Shown: positions 23,601-31,497 of the stretch, in pieces | Numbering within the stretch: the first letter of the stretch is position 1 | Layout of the letters: each line of letters starts with the position of its first letter | Source of the DNA: a virus | IMG/VR virus record: IMGVR_UViG_3300040816_000786 | Coordinates: 1 to 49,801 of that record | Length of the DNA: 49,801 nucleotides | Strand: one strand, 5' to 3' | Notes under the pieces: model-generated | What the model was told of the DNA's origin: nothing | The model's input: the letters and a program-made list of their open reading frames with translations, nothing else | Databases searched by the model: none | Made by a program: the position numbers and the translations under genes

Positions 23601-23976
23601 GTTTAAAAAATATGTATCTGAAGGCCTCAAGCTTAAACTCATTAGAGGTAAAGGCGAAGACGTCTTAAAAATAAAAGATAGTAAAGAGAAGTCTTGGGTT
23701 GAAGTGCGTGGAAAACCTAACTTCGAAACTAAGTTTGATCCAAAAGATCCTCTACATAAAGCAATTGCAGCTTTAAGAAAATCTGTTAATGTGTCTGAGC
23801 TTGTGAATGGAGAGCCTGTAGGCATTAATCCAAACCATCCTGACGGTAAAAAAGCTCTGGCAGCAATAAAGAAGTTGATGAATGAAACTAACGGCTTTCA
23901 ACCAGCAATGATGTTACATGAGCCAACCAAAAAGAAAATATTGTCTAAACAAAAAAAGAATAGAGAAGAAAAATGA
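23593..23976 (+). CDS. putative internal head protein (127 aa)
   Basis: FKKYVSE at residues 4-10 and G11 fit the targeting pattern, with V in place of I/L. A TTG 21 bases upstream opens the frame, but ATG 23593 aligns the motif with its paralogues and overlaps the previous stop as is usual here. The body is very basic (pI high) with SWVEVRGKPNFETKFDPKDPL and a Lys-rich tail. No fold recognised; DNA binding is plausible. Confidence 0.55.
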   Translation: MFKFKKYVSEGLKLKLIRGKGEDVLKIKDSKEKSWVEVRGKPNFETKFDPKDPLHKAIAALRKSVNVSELVNGEPVGINPNHPDGKKALAAIKKLMNETNGFQPAMMLHEPTKKKILSKQKKNREEK

Positions 23977-24668
23977 AAAGATTTAAGCATTATATTTCAG
24001 AAGGTAATGCTAAAGGTGGTTACCATTATGAAGATCAGGTTAATAGTAATCTGAAAAAGCATGGAATGCAGAAAAAGGACCAAAAGAGTGCTGGAGCATC
24101 AAAGGATGCACCTGATGGAACAATTCGGTCCAAGGATGGTAAACATCACAATCTTGAAATTAAACAGAATAAAAATGCTATGTATGGACAAATTGGTATG
24201 CACCACGATGGCAAAACATGGAAGGTAAAGGATAAATCCAAAAAGGATTATCCTGAAACTGCAAAACATATTGAAAAACATGTAGTACCTCATATGAATA
24301 AACATATGGGAAAGCCATCCGGTGATTATCACAAGGATAAAGAAGTACACGGTAACCATTATATCCCACATAAGGGCACTCAGCCCATCCGTGATCATTA
24401 TGCAAAAGATAGAAACACACATTATATTCAGATTGGCAAATCCGGTCTCCACCATATGTCAAAGGATCATGGTAAACTTGGTACTCATGAATTAAACGGA
24501 GATACTCGTTTCCGTGTACGTGTTAAATACCATGGAACAAATAAAAAGACCAACAAGGTAAGTTATAGCCATACTGTTACGATGGAATTAAAGAACCATA
24601 AAGCATCACATATAGATCTGGACCATCATTCAGAACATTTAGGTAAAATACACGGCAAACATGAATAG
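23973..24668 (+). CDS. putative packaged PD-(D/E)XK nuclease-like protein (231 aa)
   Basis: FKHYISE (4-10) plus G11 is a targeting-like start. The core shows E20 (GYHYEDQVNSNL), D48 in APDG and E62-x-K64 in LEIKQNKNAMYGQ (61-73). The E...PDG...ExKQ order is that of restriction-endonuclease-like (PD-(D/E)XK) enzymes. The remaining chain is unusually rich in His, Lys and Gly (many HH, KH, HM pairs), which could bind metal or DNA. If packaged, it would reach the host cytoplasm at injection and could cut host DNA or a rival element. The nuclease call rests on motif pattern only. Confidence 0.6.
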   Translation: MKRFKHYISEGNAKGGYHYEDQVNSNLKKHGMQKKDQKSAGASKDAPDGTIRSKDGKHHNLEIKQNKNAMYGQIGMHHDGKTWKVKDKSKKDYPETAKHIEKHVVPHMNKHMGKPSGDYHKDKEVHGNHYIPHKGTQPIRDHYAKDRNTHYIQIGKSGLHHMSKDHGKLGTHELNGDTRFRVRVKYHGTNKKTNKVSYSHTVTMELKNHKASHIDLDHHSEHLGKIHGKHE

Positions 24669-24945
24669 TTTTAAAACATATATTCTTGAAGCAAAGACAC
24701 CCAAATGGAAAAAGGCAGGGCCGGATGGTGAGCAGGAAATTACCTTTCCTACAGGTAGAAGGTTTAAAATAGAAAAACAACTTGATCAAAATGAGCGACA
24801 TCAACGTGGCGAATATAAGGTCATGGAATGGGATTCCAAAACTCGGGATTGGGAATGGCATGAAACATATAGTCCAAAATGGTATGCTAAAGAGAAGGTA
24901 ATGGAACTAGGCAAGTATGACCAAAAGGGAAAAAAGGTAGGATGA
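24661..24945 (+). CDS. putative internal head protein (94 aa)
   Basis: FKTYILE (4-10) plus A11 fits the targeting pattern (I-L-E site). The rest is Lys/Glu/Trp-rich with repeated WDSKTRDWEWHETYSPKW-like aromatic pairs, probably a small beta domain. It overlaps its neighbours on both sides, part of one translationally coupled late operon. Function unknown. Confidence 0.55.
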   Translation: MNSFKTYILEAKTPKWKKAGPDGEQEITFPTGRRFKIEKQLDQNERHQRGEYKVMEWDSKTRDWEWHETYSPKWYAKEKVMELGKYDQKGKKVG

Positions 24946-25316
24946 AAAAGTTTAAACAACATTTACATGAATCTAACTTTGGTCTATATGAAGGAACCAC
25001 AGTACCACTTGATCAGCCGATGATTGAAATTGATGAGGAACAGGAACCAGAACTTAATTCACCAAAACGTGGCGGCAAGAAAAAGTACATTGTATATGTC
25101 CGGGATCCTAATACAAAGAATATAAAAAAGATCCAATTCGGAGACGACACGGGATTGTCTGCAAAGATTAATGACCCAGGTGCTCGGAAGAATTTTGCAG
25201 CCAGACATAATTGTGCTGATAAAACAGATAAAACCAAGGCTGGCTATTGGGCATGTAGATTACCAAAATATGCCAAACAATTAGGTCTTAAAGGCGGAGG
25301 TGATTTCTTTTGGTAG
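24942..25316 (+). CDS. putative internal head protein with Cys-containing DUF5872-like domain (124 aa)
   Basis: FKQHLHE (4-10) plus S11 fits the targeting pattern (L-H-E site). The C-terminal half carries YIVYVRDPNTKNIKKIQFGD and ARHNCADKTDKTKAGYWACR, a domain I recognise from phages and giant viruses (DUF5872-like). The two Cys and nearby His may form a small metal or disulfide site. Function unknown. It sits 6 bases over the next frame and shares the coupled operon. Confidence 0.6.
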   Translation: MKKFKQHLHESNFGLYEGTTVPLDQPMIEIDEEQEPELNSPKRGGKKKYIVYVRDPNTKNIKKIQFGDDTGLSAKINDPGARKNFAARHNCADKTDKTKAGYWACRLPKYAKQLGLKGGGDFFW

Positions 25317-25336
25317 TCCCGTATAACGACACCAAC

Positions 25337-25570
25337 ATGGGGCTCAGAATATTTGACGTACTAGCCGAGAGCTCAGAGTACGTATGGCACCGTGATAAGG
25401 AAAGTAGAGAAATAGAAGTTATTTCTGGTGAGGGTTGGCAGTTTCAAGTTGAGGATTGCTTACCTTGGTTATTAACTAAAGGGATGAAGTTTACAATAGA
25501 GTCAGGTGTTTACCATAGGCTTTTAAAGGGTGTAGATAATCTTGAAATAAGAATAAAAGAAATAACTTAG
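25337..25570 (+). CDS. small cupin-like protein with targeting-like start (77 aa)
   Basis: A TTG at 25310 opens the frame, but ATG 25337 is a better start and places IFDVLAES at residues 4-11, another L-A-E site close to the targeting pattern. The rest looks like a single small cupin barrel: GWQFQVEDCLPWLLTKGMKF and SGVYHRLLKGVDNLEIRI. A single His suggests no catalytic metal site. Possibly a binding or structural module. Confidence 0.5.
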   Translation: MGLRIFDVLAESSEYVWHRDKESREIEVISGEGWQFQVEDCLPWLLTKGMKFTIESGVYHRLLKGVDNLEIRIKEIT

Positions 25571-25573
25571 CAA

Positions 25574-25581
25574 TATAAATA
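25574..25581 (+). promoter_or_regulatory. T4-type late promoter box
   Basis: Exact TATAAATA 40 bases upstream of the 592-residue polyprotein-like gene, in a 50-base gap between genes. Confidence 0.65.
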
Positions 25582-25620
25582 TCAAAAATAACCACATTAA
25601 ATTTTTAAGGATCTAATAAA

Positions 25621-27399
25621 ATGGCTTTTACAGACAGAATTAAACAGTTAATGTCGTCTCATCTCGAGGCGGAACTAATGGAAGGTCTGAAACACGACCG
25701 TTATATGCGTGCTCACGGTAAAAAAGCTAAAGGCACCGCAACATGGATGTTTACCACCAAAAAAGATGGTGAAGTAAACTACGATAACGATAAGGAAGTT
25801 TTCCAATCCGGTCCATCTATGAAACTTGCAGATGCTGCCAAAAAAGCAATGGATGCTCTTAAATCAAAAACAATTTATGTAATGGAAGCTAAATTAGATC
25901 CAGTTGGCAAAGAAGATGATGATGTGGACAATGACGGTGATGTAGATAAATCCGATAAGTATCTTAAAAAGCGCCGGGCCGCAATCAAAAAGGCTATTAA
26001 TACAAAACCAGCAATGAAAGAGGCAGCTAAAAAGCAAAAAGCAAAACTACTGCCCGTCAAAGGTTCTGTAGATGATGCAAATGATGTGGCACAAAAGGCA
26101 ACTGGCGAATCTGTTAATGAAGCGGCAACACCTCAAATGATGAAAGCCGCAAAAGAACTTGAAATGTACGCAAAGAAACACGGTGGGATTGATAAAACAG
26201 ACTTTATGAAAGCCTCAAAGATGTTGGCATCCGGTAAAGCCGGAACAAACCTTGTTAAATTTGTAGACGGACTTGACACAGATCCTCGTGAAAAGGTTAT
26301 TACAGTTATGGGAACCCACATGGGTAATAAAACTGTTGGAAAAATGTTTGGTGTTAACATCCGTGAAGAAGTAGAATTAGACGAAGATCGTAGAACGGAA
26401 CTTAGTCATCAATCAATGATGTTTACTCATGCAATGAAACAAGCTGAATTTAAAAAGAAAGATCCGAGACTCGCAAAACAGCATGATATGGCTGGCAAGT
26501 TGCATGCTAAAGCGGCAGATATGCACGCTGATAACCATCCAGATGCAAAAAAGCATTCAGATAAAGCAAATAAAGCATCAAAGCTATTAGGCGAAGAAGT
26601 AGAACTTGATGAAACTTTATCACCATCTGAAAAGAAACTTGTCAATCAAATGTATGATAAGAAAGGTAACCTGACACCACTTGGTAAAAAGGTTATGAAC
26701 CACGGTAAAAAGCCTGGTGATAACATCCGTGAGGAAACTGAACAGCTTGATGAATCAACTCAAATGATGGAAAATCTAGCTGATGCGATTGATAATACAG
26801 ATTTGGCTAAACTCACAGTAGAAGAGTTATCTGAAATCGAAGAAGGTATTATTAAGGCGCTAGGTGTTGCCGCCAAAAAGACTGTAGGTGGTGTCGCTAA
26901 GGGTGTAGGTGCTGTCGCTAAGGGTGTTGGTAAGGCAGCTAAATCCGCAGTCATTAATAAACAAGGTAATATCCGTGGTACACAAGCGGCTAAAACTGAC
27001 GCACAGACTAACAAGGCTAATAAAATTGCTGATAAATTGCAACGAAATAAAGATGCGGCCGATAGATTAAAAGCGGCTCAGGACAGAATTAAATCTCTTT
27101 CCTCTAAGCCTAAGAAACCATTAGCGGCAAGTTATAATGAGGACCTAAACGAAATCGGAAGTAACTTTGAAACAAAACCGAATGAAAAGAAACTTGCTGA
27201 CCTAGGCCGTAAAATGATGGATATGGGTCAAAAGGAAAAGAATGATACTCTTTCAAATGCATATGCCAGACTTGGTGACGCGTTGACAAGATATGGTACC
27301 ACATTTGGTGCCAGAAATATAAAAGATTTGGAAAAGAAAACTGGCATGAAACAAGCCATTATTATGGATCTTATGAAAAGAGCTGCGAAGCATAAGTAA
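25621..27399 (+). CDS. polyprotein-like head protein with repeated acidic linkers (592 aa)
   Basis: The N-terminus runs FTDRIKQLMSSHLEAELMEG, offering an L-M-E site at 19-21. The chain then alternates Lys/Ala/His-rich modules with near-identical acidic linkers: NIREEVELDED, LLGEEVELDET and NIREETEQLDES. There is also an EF-hand-like DNDGDVDKSD at about 102-111 and a glycine-zipper stretch near 420-445 (VGGVAKGVGAVAKGVGKAA). The linkers contain [LI]-x-E sites for the prohead protease, so the product may be cut into several internal peptides. It has no enzyme motif I recognise. Own late promoter. A scaffold or DNA-condensing role is possible. Confidence 0.6.
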   Translation: MAFTDRIKQLMSSHLEAELMEGLKHDRYMRAHGKKAKGTATWMFTTKKDGEVNYDNDKEVFQSGPSMKLADAAKKAMDALKSKTIYVMEAKLDPVGKEDDDVDNDGDVDKSDKYLKKRRAAIKKAINTKPAMKEAAKKQKAKLLPVKGSVDDANDVAQKATGESVNEAATPQMMKAAKELEMYAKKHGGIDKTDFMKASKMLASGKAGTNLVKFVDGLDTDPREKVITVMGTHMGNKTVGKMFGVNIREEVELDEDRRTELSHQSMMFTHAMKQAEFKKKDPRLAKQHDMAGKLHAKAADMHADNHPDAKKHSDKANKASKLLGEEVELDETLSPSEKKLVNQMYDKKGNLTPLGKKVMNHGKKPGDNIREETEQLDESTQMMENLADAIDNTDLAKLTVEELSEIEEGIIKALGVAAKKTVGGVAKGVGAVAKGVGKAAKSAVINKQGNIRGTQAAKTDAQTNKANKIADKLQRNKDAADRLKAAQDRIKSLSSKPKKPLAASYNEDLNEIGSNFETKPNEKKLADLGRKMMDMGQKEKNDTLSNAYARLGDALTRYGTTFGARNIKDLEKKTGMKQAIIMDLMKRAAKHK

Positions 27400-27438
27400 T
27401 AAATAATAGTAGTCATTACAAAATATAGGAGAACTAAA

Positions 27439-27726
27439 ATGGCTTTATGGGGAAAAACAGACGCCACGGGATCAATCCCAAAATGGCTAGAGGACGATGT
27501 AAATAACACAAACAAGTCAAATGATAAAGACTTGTGTGTATTTTTGGACCTTGACGAAGCTCAGGTTGCAGGAAACAGAGACATTGGTTTGAAAACACCA
27601 GGTTGGAATATCTATACAACCTATGTGAATGCCAATGGTGACACTCGTCGGATCATCGAGCCATTAGTTGCAATGAAAGTTTCTGCAGCTGATGCGGGTG
27701 ATAACGACGCCATCGCAAATAGCTAA
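27439..27726 (+). CDS. probable virion protein (95 aa)
   Basis: Begins MALWGKTDATGSIPKW, an opening typical of small structural proteins in T4-like marine phages. The body is polar and beta-rich (NIYTTYVNANGDTRR). An AATAAATA variant of the late box lies about 35 bases upstream, and TAGGAG precedes the ATG. Exact position in the virion unknown. Confidence 0.6.
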   Translation: MALWGKTDATGSIPKWLEDDVNNTNKSNDKDLCVFLDLDEAQVAGNRDIGLKTPGWNIYTTYVNANGDTRRIIEPLVAMKVSAADAGDNDAIANS

Positions 27727-27742
27727 TAACAGTTAATATATA

Positions 27743-28117
27743 ATGAAATTGACAGAATCAACTTTCGTAATGTTCGCTATGAAGTATTATGATAATCCTC
27801 AATGCTCAGATATTTCAGAGTTTGAGGAGGACCTAAAAAGATTTCAATATTTAAGAAAGCTTTTCGGGCGTTATCGTCAAGACGGAGATTTGAAAGAAAG
27901 GTTGATTATTAATCATTTGATAGTTATATACAACGTATTTGGTCCCTCCGCAACCAATATGTTGTTCATGAAGCTACACGAATACCATGAGTATTTATTG
28001 CCATTCGTCTCGTATTTAAATTTTATGCCAACGGTAGTATTGTACGAGGATACTGTTCTCCACAAGGACAGTATTGTTGGTGACGAATCGATTGTTGAAA
28101 CACTTAAGGAACTCTAA
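27743..28117 (+). CDS. conserved T4-like protein of unknown function (124 aa)
   Basis: An all-helical protein with FEEDLKRFQYLRKLFGRY and LIINHLIVIYNVFGPSATNML, blocks I associate with a protein conserved across T4-like phages without assigned function. No signal or membrane segment. It abuts the next gene at the stop codon, and the two seem to travel as a pair. Confidence 0.65.
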   Translation: MKLTESTFVMFAMKYYDNPQCSDISEFEEDLKRFQYLRKLFGRYRQDGDLKERLIINHLIVIYNVFGPSATNMLFMKLHEYHEYLLPFVSYLNFMPTVVLYEDTVLHKDSIVGDESIVETLKEL

Positions 28118-28498
28118 ATGGTAGTTGATCTATTTTTAGTCTATCAGTTTATCAGAAGACTTGTAACTCCCTTCAATAAATGGGAGGCGTATGAGCTTGG
28201 GATAATTGATGATAAGGGAAACATCCTTCGAAAGAAAAGAGACCGCACTCCAGAAGAAAGAAGAAAATTCGGCGTGTTTGATATTATGATTTTAAAACTT
28301 AAAAAACTATTGGCAAAAATTCCAGGAGGTACTACCAAGTTAGCTTCCTATGCCACAGCCCTTTGGCTGATTAGAGAATGGAATCATTTCTCAAGCGAAT
28401 CACTTCTTACAGAGGACGTATCCGAGGATCAGATGGACGAATCAATTGATAACTTTATCAACGAGCGCCTGATCCCACTCTTAAATAAGGATACCTAG
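28118..28498 (+). CDS. conserved T4-like protein of unknown function (126 aa)
   Basis: The first 20 residues (MVVDLFLVYQFIRRLVTPF) are a hydrophobic-basic helix. ERRKFGVFDIMILKLKKLL and KLASYATALWLIREW follow, then an acidic tail. The pattern is shared with uncharacterised proteins of other T4-like phages and is found next to the partner gene before it. A membrane-associated or virion assembly role is possible but not shown. Confidence 0.65.
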   Translation: MVVDLFLVYQFIRRLVTPFNKWEAYELGIIDDKGNILRKKRDRTPEERRKFGVFDIMILKLKKLLAKIPGGTTKLASYATALWLIREWNHFSSESLLTEDVSEDQMDESIDNFINERLIPLLNKDT

Positions 28499-28500
28499 TT

Positions 28501-30438
28501 ATGCCATTACCAAGAAATAATTGGGGTAACTCATGGCCGCTTGCAGTCGAAGCATGGGTACAAGAAGTCCTTGCAAATATTGTTGGTAACCCTTCATCTA
28601 ACCAAAACATTCCTGAAACCAACCGAGGAAAACTCGACACTAATGGTGATGGTAACGTGAACCTCACTGATGTCATTACTCTGCTTAGAGTACAAACCGG
28701 ACTGACTGAACCTAGCGATAATGTTGTTAGTGGTGAATTTTTAGCAAGACATGGCTATAATGTTCTTAGAAGAGGAAGATATTATAATACTGAGGTTGCA
28801 AACCAAACATATAATTTAGGATTTGAAGAAATTAACAACCCTGGCAATCCAGGCGTAGACGATCATCTAAGTACGGTTCATGGTGGAACAGCTATGAGTA
28901 TGAATATGGTCCGAAAGGAATTTAAACTTAGGGATACGGATGTTGCAACTACCTCATCAGTAAGTGAATTCCGAGGTGCAGACCCCGGTATTCCAGCAAG
29001 TGGACAAGGATCATTTAAAGACTATTATGGTACATCTGGTAATGTTCTTGGTCTTATTGCATATGAAATTACCAGATCAGATAAGCAAAATAATGGCTAC
29101 CAGACAGTTGTAATTGATAGCCCGTCCGAGTTTGTACCTGGGAACCCCAGTACCATGATGTGGAAAGGTGGGCAGGAAGTAGGATGGGGATATAGAATCT
29201 ATATTGGTTATAAGAATGGTGATAGTGGTACCGCCTGGAGAGGCGATTTTCAGATAGATGATATTAACCTACGTGCCAGCAACAACAACCGTGTAAAAAC
29301 TTGGAACTTCTCCAGTTCTAGCGAAGGCTGGACACAATTAGATGGCAGCGCGGATATTGGGCAAGCTTATAATGCCAGAGGTTTTAATGATGACATATAT
29401 GATGTAATTAATGAACCAAATTGGATTAGTATCGGCAACGGCACTACTGCAGCACGATGGAATAGAGATTCTGGTGGTACTCCGTCAAACAGTACTGGTG
29501 TGGCCTCTGATGCTAATGATGCTGGTTCATATTATTTGTATGCTGAAACAACCTCTCCAACTAACTATAGTGATAATTTCTGGATGAAATCTCCACTGCT
29601 TACTTATGATACTGGTGAATGGTCTAAACTTGCTTGGCAGTGGGCTTGTTACTCACCAATCAGTGTAGGTCAGGACAATCAAGGAGCATATGCTGTTTAT
29701 ATAGTCGCCGAACCAGTGGTTTTTAAGCAACCCATAGCCCAACAAATTGCTACTGGTGGATCATCGAACAGTACCACCGCAAGGCGCGCCAGATTCCCAA
29801 TTGGATGGACATATCCTTCTGGTAGCTATCACGTAGGTACTGGACCGACTGGTGTCTATAATTTTGGAAGAGTACCAGAAGGAACCGATTTTAGATTATA
29901 TCTTAGATACCAAAATGGTGACGCTGGGACCAGCTACCGTGGTGATTTTCAGGTAGGACAGATTCAGCTTTTGGATGGGACTGGTTCCAGTAAATATAAT
30001 ATAGGCTTTGGATCAGTTTGGTCTGGAAGTTCTCCAAAAGGTGGCCCATGGTATACATTTAGCAATAATACCTATCCAAATATTGTGAACTGGGAAGATA
30101 CATTAGGTAAATGGTCGGCAATGGCTGATGGAATTAGCAATACAACTAATTATCAATGGAATAAGAAAAGCGGTGGCACCCCATCTAGCCAAACCGGCGT
30201 AGACCCGCCTACTGGTTCATATGAACCTTACATATATGCAGAAACTTCAGGTACTGGTGTGAGTCTTAATTATTATTGGACAAGATCAAGAGTATATACT
30301 GTGCCTACTGGAACCCAAAATGGGCAAGGTATTACCAATATGGACATTTGGTATTTTGCTTATGGTGATAATATCAAAAATGGGGCACTTGATGTTTTTG
30401 TAGAATTTGATAATCAATACAAACAGGATACATTCTAA
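28501..30438 (+). CDS. large adhesin-like virion protein with dockerin-type motif and two MAM-like domains (645 aa)
   Basis: Residues 46-58 (DTNGDGNVNLTDV) are a dockerin/EF-hand-type calcium loop. Two related beta domains follow, at about 255-385 and 440-610. Each has a W-x-x-x-SGGTPS-(N/S)-x-TGV block, a YxYAETS strand and the motif NGDxGTxxRGDFQ. This resembles MAM adhesion domains. No signal peptide, so a virion protein rather than an exported one is likely, for example a fibre or accessory adhesin contacting the host surface. The internal duplication suggests growth by domain repetition. Confidence 0.65.
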   Translation: MPLPRNNWGNSWPLAVEAWVQEVLANIVGNPSSNQNIPETNRGKLDTNGDGNVNLTDVITLLRVQTGLTEPSDNVVSGEFLARHGYNVLRRGRYYNTEVANQTYNLGFEEINNPGNPGVDDHLSTVHGGTAMSMNMVRKEFKLRDTDVATTSSVSEFRGADPGIPASGQGSFKDYYGTSGNVLGLIAYEITRSDKQNNGYQTVVIDSPSEFVPGNPSTMMWKGGQEVGWGYRIYIGYKNGDSGTAWRGDFQIDDINLRASNNNRVKTWNFSSSSEGWTQLDGSADIGQAYNARGFNDDIYDVINEPNWISIGNGTTAARWNRDSGGTPSNSTGVASDANDAGSYYLYAETTSPTNYSDNFWMKSPLLTYDTGEWSKLAWQWACYSPISVGQDNQGAYAVYIVAEPVVFKQPIAQQIATGGSSNSTTARRARFPIGWTYPSGSYHVGTGPTGVYNFGRVPEGTDFRLYLRYQNGDAGTSYRGDFQVGQIQLLDGTGSSKYNIGFGSVWSGSSPKGGPWYTFSNNTYPNIVNWEDTLGKWSAMADGISNTTNYQWNKKSGGTPSSQTGVDPPTGSYEPYIYAETSGTGVSLNYYWTRSRVYTVPTGTQNGQGITNMDIWYFAYGDNIKNGALDVFVEFDNQYKQDTF

Positions 30439-30608
30439 TGAAAAAGATTAAAGTAGAAGAACCAGTAAATAATGTAGGCGGTGGAAATATTGCTGGTCTC
30501 GGTGTGGGTCCTCAAGGTGAACCTGGGGTAACACCAAAGCAACAGAAAAAATATAAAAAGAAAAATATTTTAAAATTTAAAGATTATTTGGAAGGAGATA
30601 AACCATGA
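30438..30608 (+). CDS. micro-protein with Gly-rich motif and FKDYLEG end (56 aa)
   Basis: A 56-codon frame whose ATG overlaps the adhesin stop and whose TGA overlaps the endolysin ATG. It contains NNVGGGNIAGLGVGPQGEPG, a motif I recall from other marine T4-like phages, then a Lys-rich stretch and LKFKDYLEGD at the C-terminus, close to the targeting element of the internal proteins but at the wrong end. Its last codons carry the GGAAGGAG ribosome site of endolysin. Function unknown. Confidence 0.6.
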   Translation: MKKIKVEEPVNNVGGGNIAGLGVGPQGEPGVTPKQQKKYKKKNILKFKDYLEGDKP

Positions 30609-31462
30609 TCACATTAGAGCAATTCCAAGCAATGATTCCCAGAAATAAAGAGGCGGATGCTTGGTTTGAGGCAGCAACAGAACTTTTTGAGGCCTATGAT
30701 ATTAATACACCAAATAGAATCGCAGGGTTTATGGCACAATGTGCTCACGAATCCGCAGATTTTACTAGATTGGAAGAGAATCTTAATTATAGTGAAAAAG
30801 CACTCAATGGTGTCTTTGGTCGCTATTTTGGAAAAGGGAAAAGAGATGCTGCTGAGTATGCGCGCAATCCTGAAAAAATTGCAAACTATGTTTACCAAGA
30901 TGAGTTCCGATCTAAGCGAGGAGCAATGGGTAATGTTAATGACGGCGACGGCTGGAGGTTCCGCGGACGCGGTATCAAGCAGCTCACTGGCCGTAACAAT
31001 TACACGGCATTTGGAAAAACGGTCGGAATGTCAGCAGAAGAAGCAGCCGATTATGTAGCAACACCAAAAGGTGCTATTGAATCCGCATGCTGGTTCTGGA
31101 AAACAAACAAACTTGAAAAATGGGCTGATAAAGGTGACAATGTAGGGTTGACAAAAAAGATCAATGGTGGTACTATTGGATTAGATGATCGTAACCGTCG
31201 TTGGGAGGAAGCACTGGCAATTCTAGGAGGAGAAGTTCCTATTCCTACTCCTACCGCAGCACCAAAGGCTACAGGTGCAAGAACTCTCCGTAAAGGTATG
31301 AAAGGTGATGATGTCGCCAAAATGCAAAAGGCTATTGGTGTAGGTGCTGATGGTGATTTTGGCTTTGGTACACTAACTGCAGTTAAAAAATGGCAGTCAT
31401 CTAATGGACTTACGGCTGATGGTATTGTAGGACCGGCAACACAAGCTAAAATGTTCAGTTGA
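30605..31462 (+). CDS. endolysin: GH19 chitinase-like lysozyme with peptidoglycan-binding domain
   Basis: Residues 1-205 are a GH19-type muralytic domain: AQCAHESADFTRLEENL (44-60) includes catalytic Glu49 and a second acidic residue, and GWRFRGRGIKQLTGRNNY is the family core. A Pro/Ala-rich linker leads to a PG_binding_1 domain (about 227-285) with RKGMKGDDVAKMQKAIG and GADGDFGFGTLTAVKKWQ. It should cut the glycan strands of peptidoglycan at lysis. There is no signal peptide, so release needs a holin. Spanin and holin candidates follow within 2 kb. Confidence 0.92.
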   Translation: MITLEQFQAMIPRNKEADAWFEAATELFEAYDINTPNRIAGFMAQCAHESADFTRLEENLNYSEKALNGVFGRYFGKGKRDAAEYARNPEKIANYVYQDEFRSKRGAMGNVNDGDGWRFRGRGIKQLTGRNNYTAFGKTVGMSAEEAADYVATPKGAIESACWFWKTNKLEKWADKGDNVGLTKKINGGTIGLDDRNRRWEEALAILGGEVPIPTPTAAPKATGARTLRKGMKGDDVAKMQKAIGVGADGDFGFGTLTAVKKWQSSNGLTADGIVGPATQAKMFS

Positions 31463-31470
31463 TATAAATA
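31463..31470 (+). promoter_or_regulatory. T4-type late promoter box
   Basis: Exact TATAAATA directly after the endolysin stop and 28 bases before the prohead-core-like gene. Confidence 0.65.
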
Positions 31471-31497
31471 GTTTTGATAAAAAAATAGGAGACATCG

